Assembly: GCA_035942915.1 (NCBI GenBank)
Contig: DASZCR010000169.1
Coordinates: 1-16,738 of the forward strand
Length of the DNA stretch: 16,738 nucleotides
Source of the DNA: DASZCR01 sp035942915
Lineage (GTDB): Bacteria; Acidobacteriota; Blastocatellia; Pyrinomonadales; Pyrinomonadaceae
Direction: 5' to 3'
Numbering within the stretch: the first letter of the stretch is position 1; each line of letters opens with the position of its first letter. The notes beneath the pieces were generated by a model that had not been told where the DNA came from, made no database searches, and saw only the letters and a program-made list of their open reading frames with translations. Both the position numbers and the translations under genes were made by a program. Shown here in pieces: positions 14,386 to 16,738 of the stretch.

Positions 14386-15410
14386 CTTCCTGCCCCACTC
14401 TTCTCGTGCTTACATTTCGCCACCCCGGCCTCGAACCCGTTCGGATACCACCAGCCTGTTCCGCCACAGTCGGGACACTTTGAAACGTCGATTCCGGGCT
14501 CAGATTTGACCTGTAGACTGTTTTCCGCGCCCGGCCCTTGTCCTGTCTCGTGTTTCCACAGACGCCGCCTCAGATGCTCCGCCAGAAACGCAGGCGCGCT
14601 CGACACGGTCGTTCGCGCCGCCGCGATTCTCAATTCCGTCGCCAGAATCTCAAAGAGCGACGCCCACTGTGCGGCCGGAGATTCCTTCCCTGTCAACTCC
14701 CGCTCGGCCTCGCGCAAGGCGCGCGGCGCAGCCTCATCATCATCATTTTTCTCTTTAGTCTTAAAAGAAGTCTGGGACACATCGTAAGTGTCTTTAGAAT
14801 CAACAATTGAAGTATGCCTAGTCTGACTAGTTTCTAGTCTGACTAGTCTGTCTAGTTTCTGGGCATACCCAGTCAGACTAGTCAGACTAGTCAGACTAGG
14901 CATACTTATCTCCTCCGGAAGCAGTACGGAATACTCGTTTCCTTCATGCTCGCCGATGATTTGACGGATGCTGATGAGACCGACCGCCTGTAGGTGAGCC
15001 ATGTTGGCTTCAAAGGTGACGCGCGAACCGATGTGTGCCTTCTTCATCAGTTGAGGACGCGAGATGCGGACGCTGCGGGTCGGCACGACCGCGCCGCGCG
15101 TCATCAGATAGAGACAGTCGTAGAGCTGCTTTGATTTACCCTTGAACAGACCGGCCGGGACGGCGTCGCGGTTGATTGAGTTGGCGACTCTGGTGAAATC
15201 TCTGGCCGGGGCAACGGGCTGCTGTTCCTGAACGGATGGAGTCTGACTAGTCTGACTAGTCAGACTAGTCAGACTTGTCGCTTCCGGTTTAATCAAGTCC
15301 TCGTGCGGCTCGCGCAGGTAGGGCAGACGCTTTTCGATGGATAAGCCCAAAGATTTCTTAGGTTTAGGTTCTCTCAGCGTCGGTTTCGGCTTCTCCTTCG
15401 GGTCAGTCAT
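14382..15410 (-). CDS. Winged-helix/zinc-ribbon protein downstream of parA, possible partition or replication partner
   Basis: 342 residues. The N-terminus is basic and Pro/Lys-rich (1-40). A repeat-encoded linker SLT/SQT follows (46-57), then a helix-turn-helix, probably winged-helix, domain (about 70-168; SRPQLMKKAHIGSRVTFEANMAHLQAVGLI is typical of helices 2-3 plus wing). A second repeat-encoded linker (about 168-200), a charged helical region and a C-terminal zinc-ribbon-like CPDCGGTG...CKH (C312, C315, C333, H335) complete it. The gene begins 10 nt after parA, with GAGG overlapping the parA stop region, and ends in an ATGA overlap with zapA. It occupies the place where a ParB or replication protein would be expected. 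I know no named family; DNA binding is well supported, and the role as ParA partner is inference. Its DNA holds two palindromic arrays. Confidence 0.75.
   Translation of the reverse strand: MTDPKEKPKPTLREPKPKKSLGLSIEKRLPYLREPHEDLIKPEATSLTSLTSQTSQTPSVQEQQPVAPARDFTRVANSINRDAVPAGLFKGKSKQLYDCLYLMTRGAVVPTRSVRISRPQLMKKAHIGSRVTFEANMAHLQAVGLISIRQIIGEHEGNEYSVLLPEEISMPSLTSLTSLTGYAQKLDRLVRLETSQTRHTSIVDSKDTYDVSQTSFKTKEKNDDDEAAPRALREAERELTGKESPAAQWASLFEILATELRIAAARTTVSSAPAFLAEHLRRRLWKHETGQGPGAENSLQVKSEPGIDVSKCPDCGGTGWWYPNGFEAGVAKCKHEKSGAGR
14810..14907. repeat. CTAG-rich palindromic array A, inside the winged-helix gene
   Basis: The outer arms 14810-14830 and 14887-14907 are exact 21-nt reverse complements (core GTATGCCTAGTCTGACTAG). 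Between them lie further CTAGTCTGACTAG-type units and a central hairpin TGGGCATACCCA (14860-14871). There are eight CTAG tetramers in 98 nt. The basic 9-nt unit is AGTCTGACT or its complement AGTCAGACT. It encodes residues about 168-200, between the winged-helix domain and the C-terminal region. Confidence 0.9.
15240..15275. repeat. Perfect 36-nt palindromic array B, inside the winged-helix gene
   Basis: Two AGTCTGACT units followed without a spacer by two AGTCAGACT units give a perfect 2 x 18-nt palindrome with three CTAG tetramers. In the coding frame it gives SLTSLTSQTSQT (residues 46-57), just before the winged-helix domain. The unit is the same as in array A, 332 nt away. Confidence 0.93.
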
Positions 15411-15420
15411 GCGAAAAACC

Positions 15421-16236
15421 TCATTTCACGGCGACAATCTTCTGCCGTGTCAGATTGAGACGGTCGAGCAGTTCATCCGTCAAACTCCACATCTGGTCGG
15501 CCGCGCGGTGCGTCTTGGCATAGAGGACGACCGGAAGCTTCTGCGAAGGGGCTTCGGCGATTTTCGAGTAGTCGTGCAGATTGGTGTCGAAGACGTGGCC
15601 GACGAGTTCGACGGCGGCCTCGACGGCCTGACGCGATTCTGCAGAGAGGTTGCGTTGCGGCTTGTAGAGATTGATGACTGCGCCGAGCATCTGTAGTTCG
15701 GAATTGACGTTTTTGCGCACCTGTTCGATGGTGTAGGCCAAATCCGAGAGCCCTTGCAGCCCCATGGCATCTGCGGCACATGGGACGATAACGTAGTCAG
15801 CCGTGTAAAGTGCTGCGGTTAAAAGCTTTCCAAGCTGCGGGGGACAATCCACGAAGACCAAATCGTAGTTGCGACCGTGCTCTTTGAGCTGGTTGCGCAT
15901 CCTGTGTGTGAGGTAGTCCGGCTGCATCTCGAAGCGCGCGAGGCGGATGTCTGCGGGCACGAGGTCGAGATTTTCCAGAGGGCTTTCAACGATGGCGTCA
16001 TCGAGCGGGAGCGGCTCAGCTTTGACGCCGGTCGGCGTCTCCGGCTCGATGAGAACGTGCGAGAGCGTCGCCTCGTAGACTTCCGAATCAATCCAGCTTT
16101 GTGTGAGATTGCCTTGCGGGTCGCAATCGAGGACGAGGGTTTGATACCCGCGCAGAGCGCAGCAGGCTGAGAGTTCCCGTGTGAGCGTCGTCTTGCCGAC
16201 CCCGCCTTTTTGATTGGCGATGGCGATGGTAATCAT
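15421..16236 (-). CDS. parA: ParA-family partition ATPase
   Basis: 271 residues, the usual length for a ParA/Soj protein that lacks the N-terminal HTH of type Ia plasmid ParAs. The deviant Walker A is KGGVGKTT (10-17, signature Lys10 and Lys15), Walker A' is LDCDPQGN (36-43) and Walker B is VFVDCPP (127-133, D130). ParA dimers bind ATP and non-specific DNA and move DNA or protein cargo through a partner that stimulates hydrolysis. No ParB-type gene is in the window; the next gene (10 nt downstream) is a DNA-binding protein that could fill this role. The ATG (16234-16236) overlaps the TGA of the upstream HTH gene as ATGA. The location in a four-gene operon ending with zapA could mean chromosome, plasmid or integrated-element partition. 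Confidence 0.92.
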   Translation of the reverse strand: MITIAIANQKGGVGKTTLTRELSACCALRGYQTLVLDCDPQGNLTQSWIDSEVYEATLSHVLIEPETPTGVKAEPLPLDDAIVESPLENLDLVPADIRLARFEMQPDYLTHRMRNQLKEHGRNYDLVFVDCPPQLGKLLTAALYTADYVIVPCAADAMGLQGLSDLAYTIEQVRKNVNSELQMLGAVINLYKPQRNLSAESRQAVEAAVELVGHVFDTNLHDYSKIAEAPSQKLPVVLYAKTHRAADQMWSLTDELLDRLNLTRQKIVAVK

Positions 16237-16430
16237 GCGGCCTCCGCGCGCTTGGGTATCAAGGCGAGTGCTTCGGCCTTGCTGACCAATTTTTCACGGC
16301 CGTCGAGCGGGTTGGCGAAATGGCGTATGACGCCCTTTTTGAGAATCTGCGTCATCTTGGTGTGGCTCACGCCGAGCAGTGCGCGCGCTTCCGAGACGGT
16401 GATTAAGTCGTTAGGTTTTGTGTCCAACAT
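16233..16430 (-). CDS. Small excisionase-type helix-turn-helix protein
   Basis: 65 residues from the ATG at 16430, which has AGGAGG about 10 nt upstream and lies about 23 nt after the predicted transcription start. A longer frame to 16478 begins inside the promoter and is rejected. The sequence LITVSEARALLGVSHTKMTQILKKGVI (9-35), followed by a short wing (HFANPLDGREKLVSKAEALAL), is the HTH_17/MerR-like fold of excisionase-type and BldC-like proteins. It probably binds DNA as an operon regulator or an accessory partition or recombination factor. Its stop overlaps the parA start by 4 nt. It is the first gene of the operon. No integrase is seen in the window. Confidence 0.82.
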   Translation of the reverse strand: MLDTKPNDLITVSEARALLGVSHTKMTQILKKGVIRHFANPLDGREKLVSKAEALALIPKRAEAA

Positions 16431-16459
16431 GATTTGGAGACCTCCTGCGATGAGCCGGG

Positions 16460-16488
16460 ATATTACAGGCTGATTCAAGGTGCGTCAA
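16460..16488 (-). promoter_or_regulatory. Promoter of the HTH-parA-wHTH-zapA operon
   Basis: On the minus strand: TTGACG (-35, 16483-16488), a 17-nt spacer, then TAATAT (-10, 16460-16465). Transcription should begin near 16453, just upstream of the AGGAGG and ATG at 16430. The element TTGAAT occurs twice around the -35 region (minus strand) and could belong to an operator, but this is weak. Confidence 0.6.
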
Positions 16489-16613
16489 GATAATTCAACT
16501 CAGAGCAGCGACGCACGTGGCAGCCGGAGGAGCGATGTTTCACGCACGCGTTTGTGCGGATAGCAAAAGCAAAACTTTCTTCAGACCGGAAAATGGAAAC
16601 ACAAAGACCGTAG

Positions 16614-16641
16614 TTGTGTATCCATTAAAGTGTGATATAAG
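16614..16641 (+). promoter_or_regulatory. Candidate promoter of the right-edge gene
   Basis: TTGTGT (-35, 16614-16619), a 16-nt spacer, then TATAAG (-10, 16636-16641), preceded by TG one base upstream (extended -10). The rest of 16489-16613 holds no gene I can support. Confidence 0.45.
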
Positions 16642-16686
16642 TTCTGGCATTGATTGTCGGCGGGCTTGCGGGTGGGCAGGAATCTG

Positions 16687-16738
16687 ATGAGGATGAAGCG
16701 AAAAAGACAGACGTTCAAGTTGCAGTTGTTGGCGCTGG
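16687..16738 (+). CDS. Start of a gene, probably secreted protein (cut by window end)
   Basis: Only 17 codons are visible: MRMKRKRQTFKLQLLAL. A basic start followed by the beginning of a hydrophobic run looks like a signal peptide. AGGA lies about 6 nt before the ATG at 16687, and a second in-frame ATG is at 16693. A promoter-like sequence lies 45 nt upstream. The product cannot be identified from this fragment. Confidence 0.4.
   Translation, partial: MRMKRKRQTFKLQLLAL

Noticed and set aside
14810..15275. CRISPR array
   Set aside because: The repeats are short, palindromic and directly abutting or nested, with no unique spacers of constant length, and they lie within a coding frame.
16431..16478. 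A longer start (ATG at 16478) for the HTH gene
   Set aside because: It overlaps the -10 box and lies upstream of the predicted transcription start; the ATG at 16430 has AGGAGG.
16645..16660. Sigma-54 promoter (TGGCA at 16645)
   Set aside because: The required GC at the right distance (-12 element) is missing; the extended -10 at 16633-16641 explains the region better.

Overview
The window is high-GC bacterial DNA with densely packed genes and few gaps. It most likely comes from an acidobacterium, perhaps of the Blastocatellia type. Three things support this. There is an 810-residue FtsX-type permease with duplicated halves and no ATPase, which is the arrangement of the 'acidobacterial duplicated orphan permeases'. 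There is a conserved hypothetical protein at the left edge of a type I recall mainly from Acidobacteriota. There are also several large secreted proteins. The assignment is an inference from gene content, since no rRNA or tRNA gene is present.

Layout, left to right. Positions 1-855 (+) hold the 3' part of a conserved hypothetical gene with faint kinase-like motifs. It overlaps by 20 nt, tail to tail, the last gene of a leftward cluster (4539 to 836): endonuclease/exonuclease/phosphatase-family hydrolase, MATE efflux pump, SET-domain methyltransferase, dual-specificity-type phosphatase. Divergent from this cluster, with its own promoter, is a secreted cyclodextrin glucanotransferase-like GH13 enzyme (4697-6835, +) with IPT and CBM20 domains and a hairpin terminator. 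A gap of about 660 nt contains several stem-loops and a good promoter. It leads, through an unusually long leader, to a secreted 661-residue protein with one c-type heme motif (7496-9481, +). A perfect 24-bp inverted repeat separates this gene from a leftward pair: the orphan permease (13464 to 11032) and a lipoprotein amidohydrolase (11002 to 9569).

The right third (16430 to 13894, -) is a tight four-gene operon with a clear promoter: a 65-residue excisionase-type HTH protein, a ParA ATPase without its own HTH domain, a winged-helix/zinc-ribbon protein, and a ZapA-type cell-division protein. Two of its three junctions are 4-nt ATGA overlaps and the third is a 10-nt gap. The winged-helix gene contains two CTAG-rich palindromic repeat arrays that bracket the part encoding its DNA-binding domain. 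In one array the same DNA unit is read in two different frames, so the repeat is conserved as DNA rather than as peptide. My best candidate for something new is therefore a partition-like module (HTH, ParA and a possible DNA-binding partner with sites inside its own gene) translationally coupled to a Z-ring-associated protein. At the right edge, a gene with its own promoter and a signal-peptide-like start begins at 16687 (+).
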